Source: a virus | IMG/VR virus record: IMGVR_UViG_3300009164_000391 | Coordinates: 1-22,159 of that record | Length of the DNA stretch: 22,159 nt | Direction: 5' to 3' (one strand) | In this document: piece by piece, positions 1 through 8,219 of the stretch | Layout: every line of letters begins with the position of its first letter | Position numbering within the stretch: the stretch's first letter is position 1 | Position numbers and translations under genes: made by a program | The notes under the pieces: generated by a model | What the model saw: the letters and a program-made list of their open reading frames with translations, nothing else | Database searches by the model: none | Told to the model about the DNA's origin: nothing

Positions 1-2
1 CC

Positions 3-1037
3 ACGTTCTCAGGACGTGTGTGGGTGGCAGCAGGTCGCACAGTTACTTATTCCGCAGCAGGTTCCTATTCTGACTTCACTAGCGTTTCTGCTGGTAGTTT
101 TACCCTTACAGACTCAACTTTGCACGGCAACATTCAGTCAACACTGTCTGCTAACAACTTCCTATACATATTTGGAGATGACTCTATCAACGTCTTCTCT
201 GATTTAAGGGTTTCTACTACTGGTCAAACATTATTTACAAACACAAACGTAAGTGCCTCTGTTGGTAGCAAGCGTCCTTACGCCGTGTTCCCATACTTCC
301 GTTCTGTTTTGTTTATGAACGACTATGGTATGTACGCCCTTGTAGGCTCAACCACTAGCAAGATTAGTGACCCTATGGATGGGGTTTTCCCTTACATAGA
401 TTTCACTAGGACTGTCACGGCAGGTCAGGTATTGCTCAACAACATTTTGTGTGCAGCATTTAACTTTTACCTTAATAGTAGTTTTCCTATTACGACAGGT
501 TCACGCTATGTGCAAGCTATCTTTTTTGAGAAGAAGTGGTTTATCACAAGCCAAGGCGCACTAACGTACATAACGTCTGCTCCTCTGGGTGGACTTATTA
601 ACATGTATGGAACATCTGGTACAGATTTAGTTCGTTTGTATGGTGATGCTAGTGCCAATATTAGTAGCACTATTCAATCTTCTCTTTCTCCCATGAAAGA
701 CCCTATCCGCACTAAGCAAGCATTGAAGTTTGGTGTGGAAGCCACGTTGACAACACCTGCCACTTTTGACGTGACTGTTGATAGTGAGACAAGTAGTAGC
801 CCTGTATATTCATTGACAAACACGGGTATTGACTGGGTGAATAACGTAAGTATTCCTATACCTTGGGTAAACAATTTTTCAACGGTTATACCGTGGGTTG
901 CTTCTAAAGGATACAACCTGTATAAATCAGATGCTCAACAGTATGGAAAGTATTTGGGTTTGACCATTACTTCCAACAATCCAGCATTCATTATTAACAC
1001 GATTGAGTTTGAACACGAATTGAGAGTGAGGTTCTAA
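3..1037 (+). CDS. P22 gp10-like DNA stabilisation / head-tail protein, 5'-truncated
   Basis: The reading frame is open from the first complete codon (ACG at 3), so the N-terminus lies outside the window; the GTG at 18 is an internal Val, not a start. The visible part begins TFSGRVWVAAGRTVTYSAAG and is a beta-rich, Ser/Thr-rich chain without membrane segments. The pattern FSGRVWVA..RTV.YSA..SYSDF, followed by repeated strand motifs and a C-terminal KQALKFGVEATL segment, resembles phage stabilisation proteins of the P22 gp10 type. These form beta-propeller plugs that hold packaged DNA behind the portal. It lies directly before the tail fibre (0 nt gap), as expected for a tail component. This is family resemblance read by eye; another tail-hub or adaptor protein is possible. 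Confidence 0.6.
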   Translation, partial: TFSGRVWVAAGRTVTYSAAGSYSDFTSVSAGSFTLTDSTLHGNIQSTLSANNFLYIFGDDSINVFSDLRVSTTGQTLFTNTNVSASVGSKRPYAVFPYFRSVLFMNDYGMYALVGSTTSKISDPMDGVFPYIDFTRTVTAGQVLLNNILCAAFNFYLNSSFPITTGSRYVQAIFFEKKWFITSQGALTYITSAPLGGLINMYGTSGTDLVRLYGDASANISSTIQSSLSPMKDPIRTKQALKFGVEATLTTPATFDVTVDSETSSSPVYSLTNTGIDWVNNVSIPIPWVNNFSTVIPWVASKGYNLYKSDAQQYGKYLGLTITSNNPAFIINTIEFEHELRVRF

Positions 1038-3797
1038 ATGGCAGTTCCGTATACCTTCCAGAACGCAACAGGTTCCCTACCCCTGTCGCAACTTGACACT
1101 AACTTTGCAACAGGTATTACTATAGGTAATACATCTGTTGTGCTTGGTGACACGATTACTCTCATGAACAACATGAGTTTGGCTAACGTGGCTATCAACA
1201 GTGTGTCTGTTGCTTTCCCTAATGGCTATCTTGCTAATAGCAGTGTCACCCTTGGTAACACCTCTGTAAGTCTTGGTAGCACTGCTACAACATTAAATGG
1301 ATTAACTTTATCTAATGTCACTATTAGCACTGGTAACGTAACCATTAACACTGCAACTGTTACTACAGCAAATGTAACTACGCTAAATGTTTCTGGAAAC
1401 ACTACGCTTGGTGATGCTTCTTCAGATACCGTAACAATAAATTCAACAACAACATTTAATGCAAGTCCTGTCATTAGCGTTACTGACAACACTAATGCCG
1501 CTTTGCGTGTTACGCAACTTGGTACTGGTAATGCTTTGTTGGTTGAGGACAGTACCAATCCTGACTCAACGCCGTTTGTGATTGATGCAAATGGTAAGGT
1601 AATTGAAGGTGCAACTTCTGCATTTAATACCGCACCATCATTAACAGCGCAAATTACTGTTGGTGGAACAACAAGTGGCACTTCAGCAATCGGTATTGGT
1701 AGATTCTCAAATGATGCGTCTCAAACATATTTAGCATTTGCAAAATCACGCAATACTACTGTTGGAACTTATGGCGTAGCGGTTCAATCTGGGGATGCAG
1801 TAGGAACAATTAACTGGTCTGGTGATGATGGTACATCACCAATTAGTCTTGCTTCTATTTCTGCTTCAGTAGATGTCGCACCAAGCACAGGCATTGTGCA
1901 AGGTCGTTTAGTATTTAGCACAGCAAATTCTAGTGGTACGCTTACTGAAGTAATGCGTATTGGTAGCGCACAAACTGTTTCTATTGGTTCTGGCACAGTA
2001 ACTGGTGTAGTCTTAAATATTAACAAAACCATTACTGGTGCAACTACAAGTTATGGCACAAGAATAAATTCACAAGTTCAATCTGATGTAACTTCTAATG
2101 TCAGATATTTTGCTACCACAGTAAACACACAAGCCACAGCTTTTACTCTAGGTTCAATATCTCATTTTTACGCAGAGCAAGGAACTTTTGGGGCTGGCTC
2201 TACTGTTACTAATCAATATGGATTTTTAGCATCTGCTTTATCGGGTGCTACAAACAACTACGGGTTTTATGGGCAAGTTGTATCTGCAACAGGTGCATAC
2301 AACCTTTACATGAGTGGCACTGCTGATAACTATTTGGCTGGTAAAACAGGTATTGGAACAACGCCAGCAACAGGACAAATTCTAAGAGTAGGCGGCTCAT
2401 TAACTGGAGGCACAACTGCTCGTCAAGTTGCGGCTGTAGCAACTATTGCTTCAGATGTAACTGCAAGAGCAGACACATTTTTATCTGTACCAGCAACTGC
2501 CGCATCTGCATTCACGATTGGAATATTGTCTCACTACCATGCTTCACAAGGCACTATTGGTGCTACTTCTGCCGTTACAACACAGATTGGTTTTGAAGCA
2601 GATTCATCTATTACTGGTGCTACAACTAACATTGGTTTCTATGGTGACATAGCAGCGGCAAGCGGACGTTGGAATTTTTATGCATCAGGCACAGCCAATA
2701 ACTACATGGCTGGTGCTTTGGGTATTGGAACAACATCTCTTACAAACGTAAATTTTCGTTTATCTAAAACTATTACAGGCTCTACAACCTCGTATGGGCT
2801 TCTTAGCGAAGGCGTTGTTCAGTCTGATGCAACATCAGCGGGTAGAAGCATTGCCTCTGGGATGGGAACACAAGCCACGGCATTTACAGTAGGTAATCTA
2901 AGCCAGTTTTACGCATTTCAAGGAACTATTGGTGCTGGTTCTACTGTTACAAACCAGTTTGGTTTTGTGGCAGACAGCACCCTGATAGGTGCAACCAACA
3001 ACTATGGCTTTTACAGCAACATAGCAAGTGGAACAGGAAGATATAACTTCTATGCGGCTGGAACTGCTGATAACTACTTTGCTGGTAATGTGGGTATAGG
3101 TACTAGTTCGCCTACAGCCGTTGTAACAATTAAAGCTGGAACAGCCACGGCTAACACAGCTCCTGTAAAACTTACCTCTGGTACAAACCTAACCACTCCA
3201 GAAGCAGGTGCTGTCGAGTATGACGGTACTGTGTTTTATGGAACAACAGATACCAACTTTAAACGTGGAACATTACCTCTAACTAATTACTCATCTGGTA
3301 CAGGTACTGCTCTAGGAACAAATACAGAAGCAACAAATGCTGTTTTGCTACCTTCTGCAAACGACACAATTACTTTGTCAATAGGGACGTATTTTTTAGA
3401 TACTTCTTTTATTGTTACTAGAGGCGCAACATCTGTAACAAGTGCAACCGCAAGAATAAACATAAGAGGAACAGGGGCTGCGGTTGGAAGTTTTAGTGGC
3501 ATGTCTCTCAGCGCACCTACGGCTGGTGGTGCAACAGCCAACTTCTCATTTGACGCTGTAAACATTACTACAGACAATGTGTTGACTGCCGCAAGCACTA
3601 CTGCTGCTGGTGTTTACACAATCAGTTTGCGTGGAGTTTTAAAAGTAACTACTAGCGGAACAATCATTCCTCAGTACAGTTTGAGCGCAAACATTAACGC
3701 AGCAGGTACTGTTGCTAAAGTCTTGTATTTCCGTTTACAACAAATGGATACACAAAGTGCGGCGGCGGCTGGCCCTGCTGGAACTGGTTGGGCTTAA
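1038..3797 (+). CDS. Tail fibre protein with three tandem repeats
   Basis: A 919-residue protein whose ATG directly follows the preceding TAA, with a GAGTGAGG-like SD inside the upstream gene. The N-terminus (AVPYTFQNATGSLPLSQLDT) looks like a virion-attachment segment seen in phage fibres. Residues about 25-140 are a strand-rich array of short NTSV/LGNT/NVTI repeats. Residues about 150-190 carry a recurring fibre segment (ALRVTQLGTGNALLVEDS then PFVIDANGKV). Residues 332-703 are three repeats of about 124 aa. The last 175 residues or so (from TLPLTNYSSG) look like a globular beta-sandwich, C1q-like tip, ending in GWA. Fibres of this kind are trimeric and bind the host surface. No intramolecular chaperone peptidase motif was noticed. 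Confidence 0.8.
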   Translation: MAVPYTFQNATGSLPLSQLDTNFATGITIGNTSVVLGDTITLMNNMSLANVAINSVSVAFPNGYLANSSVTLGNTSVSLGSTATTLNGLTLSNVTISTGNVTINTATVTTANVTTLNVSGNTTLGDASSDTVTINSTTTFNASPVISVTDNTNAALRVTQLGTGNALLVEDSTNPDSTPFVIDANGKVIEGATSAFNTAPSLTAQITVGGTTSGTSAIGIGRFSNDASQTYLAFAKSRNTTVGTYGVAVQSGDAVGTINWSGDDGTSPISLASISASVDVAPSTGIVQGRLVFSTANSSGTLTEVMRIGSAQTVSIGSGTVTGVVLNINKTITGATTSYGTRINSQVQSDVTSNVRYFATTVNTQATAFTLGSISHFYAEQGTFGAGSTVTNQYGFLASALSGATNNYGFYGQVVSATGAYNLYMSGTADNYLAGKTGIGTTPATGQILRVGGSLTGGTTARQVAAVATIASDVTARADTFLSVPATAASAFTIGILSHYHASQGTIGATSAVTTQIGFEADSSITGATTNIGFYGDIAAASGRWNFYASGTANNYMAGALGIGTTSLTNVNFRLSKTITGSTTSYGLLSEGVVQSDATSAGRSIASGMGTQATAFTVGNLSQFYAFQGTIGAGSTVTNQFGFVADSTLIGATNNYGFYSNIASGTGRYNFYAAGTADNYFAGNVGIGTSSPTAVVTIKAGTATANTAPVKLTSGTNLTTPEAGAVEYDGTVFYGTTDTNFKRGTLPLTNYSSGTGTALGTNTEATNAVLLPSANDTITLSIGTYFLDTSFIVTRGATSVTSATARINIRGTGAAVGSFSGMSLSAPTAGGATANFSFDAVNITTDNVLTAASTTAAGVYTISLRGVLKVTTSGTIIPQYSLSANINAAGTVAKVLYFRLQQMDTQSAAAAGPAGTGWA
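2031..3143 (+). repeat. Three tandem ~124-codon repeats in the tail fibre
   Basis: Three consecutive units begin at about residues 332, 455 and 579 of the fibre (nucleotides 2031, about 2400 and 2772). Each opens with ITGxTTxYG or an equivalent, has a middle block AF(T)xGxxSxxxAxQGTxGAxSxVTxQxGF, and then GATxNxGFYxxxxxxxGxxNxYxxGTAxNYxAG. Each closes with GIGTxxx. The protein similarity is clear while the DNA has diverged, so the duplications are old or under diversifying selection. Units 1 and 3 look most alike. Confidence 0.85.
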
Positions 3798-3817
3798 TTT
3801 TTTAAAAGGAATAAATC

Positions 3818-4120
3818 ATGGCAAACACTTATGAATACAAAATCTCTGGCATGCAACGTGATGCTGACGGCATTGTTGTCTCTGTCTCTTTTACTGTTAC
3901 TGCTTCTGACGGCACAGACAGCTTCACCCACAACTACCAAACTGCATTAAATGCACCTAGCGGTAATCCAATAGATTTTGAGGACTTGGAAGAGTCTGAA
4001 GTTATTGATTGGGTAAAAGAGCTTGTTCAATCCAGCGTAGAAGAGCAAGCAGATGCAGAATTGGAAGCATTCAAGCAACGCAAGGAAGTCACAAGCGGAG
4101 TTCCTTGGGAAACAGCATAA
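3818..4120 (+). CDS. Small protein, DUF7936-like
   Basis: A 100-residue protein with a good SD (AAAAGGA, 8 nt before ATG). The N-terminal half is beta-rich (YEYKISGMQRDADGIVVSVS, then TASDGTDSF). The C-terminal half is acidic and helical (DFEDLEESEVIDWVKELVQ). This layout, and its place right after a tail fibre, match the small phage family I know as DUF7936, whose members carry the same ...VIGWVK.-type segment. Function is unknown; fibre accessory or virion decoration is a guess. The family name is from memory. Confidence 0.7.
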   Translation: MANTYEYKISGMQRDADGIVVSVSFTVTASDGTDSFTHNYQTALNAPSGNPIDFEDLEESEVIDWVKELVQSSVEEQADAELEAFKQRKEVTSGVPWETA

Positions 4121-4125
4121 GGCAA

Positions 4126-4147
4126 GCCGCCAGCCTACGATGGCGGT
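4126..4147 (+). other. Short GC-rich stem-loop between genes
   Basis: CCGCCA (4127-4132) pairs with TGGCGG (4141-4146) around the 8-nt loop GCCTACGA, followed by TATTTAAA. It fills the only gap between two small genes. The weak T-tract makes it a poor terminator; it could be a partial terminator or an mRNA-stabilising hairpin. Confidence 0.4.
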
Positions 4148-4165
4148 ATTTAAAGGAGAACTAAT

Positions 4166-4405
4166 ATGGGCAACAACACAAAACCCCAGATTACGATTGA
4201 TGGCGTTGAGTATGACGTGGAAACATTTACAGACCAGCAGAAGATGCTACTAGACCATGTTATTGATTTAGAGCGTAAATCTGCTTCTGCAAAGTTCAAT
4301 CTTGACCAGCTTCAAGTTGGCAAAGACACGTTCTTGAACATGCTTAAACAATCCCTTGCACAAACCCCTGTAGATGCAACAGATAAGTTAGAAACGCAGG
4401 AATAA
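4166..4405 (+). CDS. Small protein, DUF6447-like
   Basis: A 79-residue protein with a strong SD (AAAGGAG, 7 nt before ATG). It starts with a short beta-hairpin (PQITIDGVEYDVETFTDQQK) and continues as one long amphipathic helix, probably coiled coil, to residue 70. The pattern xITIDGxEYDVxxFTDxQ...LLxHVxDLxxK matches the small phage family I recall as DUF6447. Function is not known. It sits in a run of small genes between the fibre and the internal virion proteins. Real gene: high confidence; family name: moderate. Confidence 0.75.
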   Translation: MGNNTKPQITIDGVEYDVETFTDQQKMLLDHVIDLERKSASAKFNLDQLQVGKDTFLNMLKQSLAQTPVDATDKLETQE

Positions 4406-4435
4406 AAATCACTCCTTCTTGGACATTTGCTCGTC

Positions 4436-4657
4436 ATGGATAACCAACAATTATTTAACATCGTTGTCAGCATAGGTGGCTTTTTGGCTGGCTATGTGCT
4501 GAATATGCTCACCCAGCGTATTCAAAAACTAGAGGACAAGATGGAAAATATGCACGAGTCTTATGTCAAGAAGGATGATTACAAAGATGACATACGTGAA
4601 GTTAAAGACATCTTAAAACAAATATTTGAAAAGTTAGATAACAAGGCAGACAAGTAA
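4436..4657 (+). CDS. Small membrane-anchored coiled-coil protein
   Basis: The ATG at 4436 starts MDNQQLFNIVVSIGGFLAG; a TTG nine bases upstream is a less likely start. Residues about 7-27 form one membrane segment. The rest is a charged helix (RIQKLEDKMENMHESYVKKD, then DDIREVKDILKQIFEKLDNK), probably coiled coil. The layout resembles the haemolysin-XhlA-like or holin-associated small proteins common in phages, with a short N-terminal anchor and a charged tail. No clear SD was found, so it may be translated by read-on from the gene before. Its TAA overlaps the next ATG by one base. A role in lysis or envelope interaction is inferred only. Confidence 0.65.
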   Translation: MDNQQLFNIVVSIGGFLAGYVLNMLTQRIQKLEDKMENMHESYVKKDDYKDDIREVKDILKQIFEKLDNKADK

Positions 4658-4995
4658 TGAACATGGAATCGCTTTCCTACGTAAAGTTCGGTGACAAAGA
4701 CGGACTGGGAGAGTTCTTGTTTGAAAATGGCGTGCAACACCAGTTGTTTTACGAAATTCTTGCTGACCAAGGAATACTTATTCAGAAGTATCCTATAACG
4801 GATGCTGACACAAAGAACCTAGATGATTGGTTGCTTATCCACAATCAAGAGCATGAGTCTCTAGCAACAATACTTAACCTTGATAACCCATTCCAGTTAT
4901 TAGATTCTGACTGGAATGTTGAGGATGACTTCTATGACTGGATAGGTGTTCATCAAACAATTCATCAACAAATTGCAGCAGCGCTAGGAGTTTAA
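4657..4995 (+). CDS. Conserved small phage protein of unknown function
   Basis: A 112-residue acidic protein starting at an ATG that shares a base with the preceding stop (TAATG), which implies translational coupling. It is helical, with FGDKDGLGEFLFENGVQHQL near the N-terminus and FYDWIGVHQTIHQQIAAALG at the C-terminus. It has several regularly placed His residues (HQ, HNQEH, VHQTIHQ). I recall similar proteins in other phages in the same position between fibre and internal virion genes, without a known role. No signal peptide or membrane segment. The His pairs could bind metal, but that is speculation. Confidence 0.7.
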   Translation: MNMESLSYVKFGDKDGLGEFLFENGVQHQLFYEILADQGILIQKYPITDADTKNLDDWLLIHNQEHESLATILNLDNPFQLLDSDWNVEDDFYDWIGVHQTIHQQIAAALGV

Positions 4996-4996
4996 T

Positions 4997-7036
4997 ATGG
5001 CTAATTTAATTGTTACTGGTGGCGGATGGGATGGTCGTTCTACATACGACACAGGAATAGACACAAGCAAAATAAATGCTATACCTAATTTAGAGCAAGT
5101 TGCAAATGACACGTACAGAATTCAAGGACTTGGGACAGAGACGCTTATGCGTCAAATGGTTAACAACACCATAAAAAATGCAATAGCTGACCCAATGGCT
5201 TTTGAGAAAAACACACTCAAAAACTATACAAAGAATTTGGTTTCATTGCAAAACTGGCGTGGTGTGCCCGGCGAGAAGCCACCAGATAGGCAAAAACTTA
5301 TTGATGCGGCAAAAGCGTCTATTAACTATCTCACTAGCAACAAAGTTTCTTCCGATGAAATAAATACGTTAATTAACTCTAGTGTAAAAGAGTTTGCGGA
5401 TTTTGAAAATTATAAGAATCAAAAAATTGCCGAGATGAACAAGGCTGACGGCACTGGTGGAACTGGTGGCCTAAAGACTGTTATTCCTATTGCTGTTGCT
5501 CTTGCTTTGCCCGGAGCGGGTGCTGCTTTGGGAGCTCAACTAGGCGTTGGTGCGGCTGTGGGAACTGCACTTGTTAGCACTGCATATCAAGTCTCTCAAG
5601 GCGTTGATTTTGAAACTGCTCTCAAGAATGCTACTGTTAACGCAGTAACGCAAACAGGCGCACAAGATGTGGCAAAAGATATATCTAATGCTGTTGGCAA
5701 AGTTGGTGCGGATGCAATTACTTCTGCTGGTGCGTCTTATGTTTCCACTTTAGCCAAGGGCGGTTCATCAGAAGACGCTATTAAAAATGCAGGTGCTGCT
5801 CTTGCTGCAAGTGGAGTAACCAGCGCTACTGATAGCAAAGTGGCAGGTGCTACTGTTGGTGGAGGCATTACAGGGGGCACTACAGGTGCGCTCGTTGGTG
5901 GTGCTGGTGCTATAGGTTCAGACATGGCAAAGCAGCAAGCTGCTGATGAAGCAAAAGCCAAAGCAGATGCTCAAGCTGCCGCAGATGCAAAAGCAGCACA
6001 GGATGCCGCAGATGCCAAGGCTGCTCAAGAAGCCCATGACGCACAAGTAGCTCAAGAAGCAAAAGCAGCAGAAGAGAGACAAGCGGCTATAGATGCGGCT
6101 AAAGCGCAAGCAGAAGTAGCCGCTAGAGCCGCCGCTGACGCAAAGGCTGCTGAAGAAGCACAACGAGCACTAGCAGAAGCGAAGGCGGCACAAGAGGCAC
6201 ACGATGCACAGGTGGCTGCGGAAGCAGCAGTCCAAGCAAAACTAAAAGAGCAAGCGGATGCTCAAGCAAAGGCTGATGCACAGGCAAAAGCAGATGCACA
6301 GGCCGCTGCTGACGCAAAAGCAAAAGCAGAGCAAGACGAAATTATTAAACAGGCTGGTATTGATAAGACTCCCACAACTCCTGTAACACCGCCTGTTACT
6401 GAACCACCCGCTACAACACCCACAACTCCTGTACAAGAAATTCCAGAGATTGTTATTACTGCGCCTAAAGAGCCTGTAACTCCCCCAACAGATGCCGTTC
6501 AAGTTGTTACGCCAGATGTTCCAGCCAAAGACAAAACTCCTACAGACAAGCAAATTGCTGACTTAATAACTCCTCCTGCGCCACCAACTACGCCTAAAGA
6601 GCCTGTAACAGAAATACCAGAAATTGTTATTACTGCTCCTAAGATTCCCAAGGATGCTGTTGAAGTTGTCTCACCAGATGTTCCGCCAGCCAAGGACACA
6701 ACAACTACGCCAACTGACACGATAAAAACGCCAGAAATTCCTGTTGACGTTGCTAAAGACACTACTAAGGAAAAAACAGAAGAAGAGACTGCGGTCACAA
6801 AAGAAAAGCCTAAAGACTCTGACCTGTTTATTTATTCTGGGTCATCCCCTACACAGACCACTGTTTTGTCAAAAACCTTGGGTACAGACCTGCCGTTTTA
6901 CCCCACCTCTGCCGTGACATCGGGCTTGACTTCTGCTCGTGGTGCTGGTGAAATTGAGGGGCAGCAAACTGGGGGCAAACGCAAAGACGTGTGGAACGAG
7001 GCTTCCCTACGTCTTAAAGACGCACTAGGACTTTAA
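4997..7036 (+). CDS. Large Ala-rich probable internal virion protein
   Basis: A 679-residue protein with a modular layout. Residues 1-150 are a soluble helical domain. Residues about 155-200 are a Gly/Ala-rich hydrophobic stretch (VIPIAVALALPGAGAALGAQ). Residues 200-305 are a small-residue region with two related hydrophobic units. Residues 311-452 are a TolA-like Ala/Lys/Glu/Gln coiled coil (AKADAQAAADAKAAQ pattern). Residues 460-610 are Pro/Thr-rich with the repeated EIPEIVITAPK motif, followed by a short globular tail. Phage ejection proteins often combine low-complexity helices and glycine-zipper hydrophobic segments, and the next three genes are similar in style. No enzymatic motif was seen. 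The role is inferred from layout and position. Confidence 0.6.
   Translation: MANLIVTGGGWDGRSTYDTGIDTSKINAIPNLEQVANDTYRIQGLGTETLMRQMVNNTIKNAIADPMAFEKNTLKNYTKNLVSLQNWRGVPGEKPPDRQKLIDAAKASINYLTSNKVSSDEINTLINSSVKEFADFENYKNQKIAEMNKADGTGGTGGLKTVIPIAVALALPGAGAALGAQLGVGAAVGTALVSTAYQVSQGVDFETALKNATVNAVTQTGAQDVAKDISNAVGKVGADAITSAGASYVSTLAKGGSSEDAIKNAGAALAASGVTSATDSKVAGATVGGGITGGTTGALVGGAGAIGSDMAKQQAADEAKAKADAQAAADAKAAQDAADAKAAQEAHDAQVAQEAKAAEERQAAIDAAKAQAEVAARAAADAKAAEEAQRALAEAKAAQEAHDAQVAAEAAVQAKLKEQADAQAKADAQAKADAQAAADAKAKAEQDEIIKQAGIDKTPTTPVTPPVTEPPATTPTTPVQEIPEIVITAPKEPVTPPTDAVQVVTPDVPAKDKTPTDKQIADLITPPAPPTTPKEPVTEIPEIVITAPKIPKDAVEVVSPDVPPAKDTTTTPTDTIKTPEIPVDVAKDTTKEKTEEETAVTKEKPKDSDLFIYSGSSPTQTTVLSKTLGTDLPFYPTSAVTSGLTSARGAGEIEGQQTGGKRKDVWNEASLRLKDALGL
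6437..6715 (+). repeat. Two-copy 58-codon Pro/Thr repeat
   Basis: Within the 679-aa protein, EIPEIVITAPK starts at residue 481 (nucleotide 6437) and again at residue 539 (6611). Each copy continues with a DAVQVV(T)PDVP-like segment (DAVQVVTPDVPAKD; DAVEVVSPDVPPAKD). The intervening part is less conserved. It is probably an extended linker. Confidence 0.75.
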
Positions 7037-7038
7037 TC

Positions 7039-8217
7039 ATGGCATCTACACTCAATAAACTTACAGGTATGGGCGGAGATGTCCGCAAGATTGCTGCTCT
7101 TCTACAAAAGAAAGCCCCTCCCGGTCACAGGCTTGCCTACATCAATGACGAGGAAGCAGCCCTGCTAAAAGCCCGTGGTGGTAGTGGTAAACCCCATGCT
7201 GACACTGGTATTCCTTCTTTTGAGGTAGATTATTCATACGCTCCTGACGAGTCTGCTGCGGAAACAAGTCGTTTGCAAGGAGCAGAAGACCGCATTCAGG
7301 CAACTAGATACAGTCCAGATACCGCAACACAAGAAGACATATCTTTTGGGCCGGGTACGGCTGAACGAGTGTTATATGACCCCAGAACTGGTCAAGCTAT
7401 GCCTACTGTTTATAGGCCCGATGGAACATCTGGCCCAACATTTTTTAAAGAATCGGGTGGATATCAGGGGCTTCGAGCGCCATCAATATATGATGCCCCA
7501 TCTGCGTCACAATTTGGTGTGCAGCCATTTGGTACTTCTGCCAGTCAATTAAGCGGAGGAGCAGGAGCAGGTTTGGCTGTTTCTCCATCTGCTTTAACTA
7601 CAGATATATCTATACCGGAAAGCCCTAAATTTGGACTAACGTCAGGTCAGTCTATTGCTGGCGTTACTGGTACTGCGGCGGAAAAAGAAGAGGGTCTTGC
7701 TGACCAATTATCAAGAAGCACAGGCTTAAGAAAAGATACTCTTGCCAATCTTGGTTTGGCTGGTGCTTTAGGATACTTAGGTTCTAGGCAAGCCAAAAAA
7801 GCCCAAGAAGCTGGACAAGCAGGTGCGGCTCAAATGAGAGCTCTTGCCGCTCCTTACCAACAGGCTGGCACAGATATTCAAGCAAAAGCACAGCGTGGTG
7901 AACTCACTCCACAAGCACAGCAGTCTTTGCAAGCAGTACAAGCACAGGCGGCACAATCAGCAGAACGCAGAGGCGGTGTTGGTCAAGCTCAAATGCAAGC
8001 GCAGGTGGAAGCCTTCCGTCAACAATTATTGTCACAACAATATGACTATGGACTTAAGTTGTCTGGCATAGGTGACAACATTGCGTTGGGTGCTATCAGA
8101 ACAGGATTACAGGCTGACCAGTATGTAAACCAGTTGACTAGCAATTACTATAGCAACATTGCTCGTACAGCTTACGGTATTGCTCCGCAAGTTGCTGGCA
8201 CTACCGCAGCAGGTTAA
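7039..8217 (+). CDS. Probable internal virion protein, Gln/Ala-rich C-terminus
   Basis: A 392-residue protein that starts two bases after the preceding TAA (TAATCATGGC, the same junction as the next gene). The first 210 residues are Pro/Gly-rich and mostly disordered (DTGIPSFEVDYSYAPDESAA). Residues about 235-250 form a short hydrophobic stretch (LANLGLAGALGYLGS). The C-terminal 130 residues are a Gln/Ala-rich helix (QMRALAAPYQQAGTDIQAKA) ending in a Tyr-rich tail (YVNQLTSNYYSNIARTAYG). This type of C-terminal helix is common in podovirus ejection proteins, and the gene lies within the large-protein run. No catalytic residues were recognised. A structural role is likely; the exact one is unknown. 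Confidence 0.6.
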   Translation: MASTLNKLTGMGGDVRKIAALLQKKAPPGHRLAYINDEEAALLKARGGSGKPHADTGIPSFEVDYSYAPDESAAETSRLQGAEDRIQATRYSPDTATQEDISFGPGTAERVLYDPRTGQAMPTVYRPDGTSGPTFFKESGGYQGLRAPSIYDAPSASQFGVQPFGTSASQLSGGAGAGLAVSPSALTTDISIPESPKFGLTSGQSIAGVTGTAAEKEEGLADQLSRSTGLRKDTLANLGLAGALGYLGSRQAKKAQEAGQAGAAQMRALAAPYQQAGTDIQAKAQRGELTPQAQQSLQAVQAQAAQSAERRGGVGQAQMQAQVEAFRQQLLSQQYDYGLKLSGIGDNIALGAIRTGLQADQYVNQLTSNYYSNIARTAYGIAPQVAGTTAAG

Positions 8218-8219
8218 TC

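Noticed and set aside
1226-1681. 151-codon minus-strand ORF opposite the tail fibre
   Set aside because: It mirrors the fibre's Thr/Val-rich codons, has no good SD, and gives a low-complexity Val/Leu product. It is an antisense shadow.
1038-3797. Diversity-generating retroelement target in the fibre
   Set aside because: No reverse transcriptase, template repeat or adenine-biased variable repeat was seen nearby.
5737-6798. Several minus-strand ORFs (75-103 aa) opposite the Ala/Pro-rich virion protein
   Set aside because: They arise from the biased codons of the repeats and give Cys/Phe/Ser- or Leu-rich nonsense proteins.
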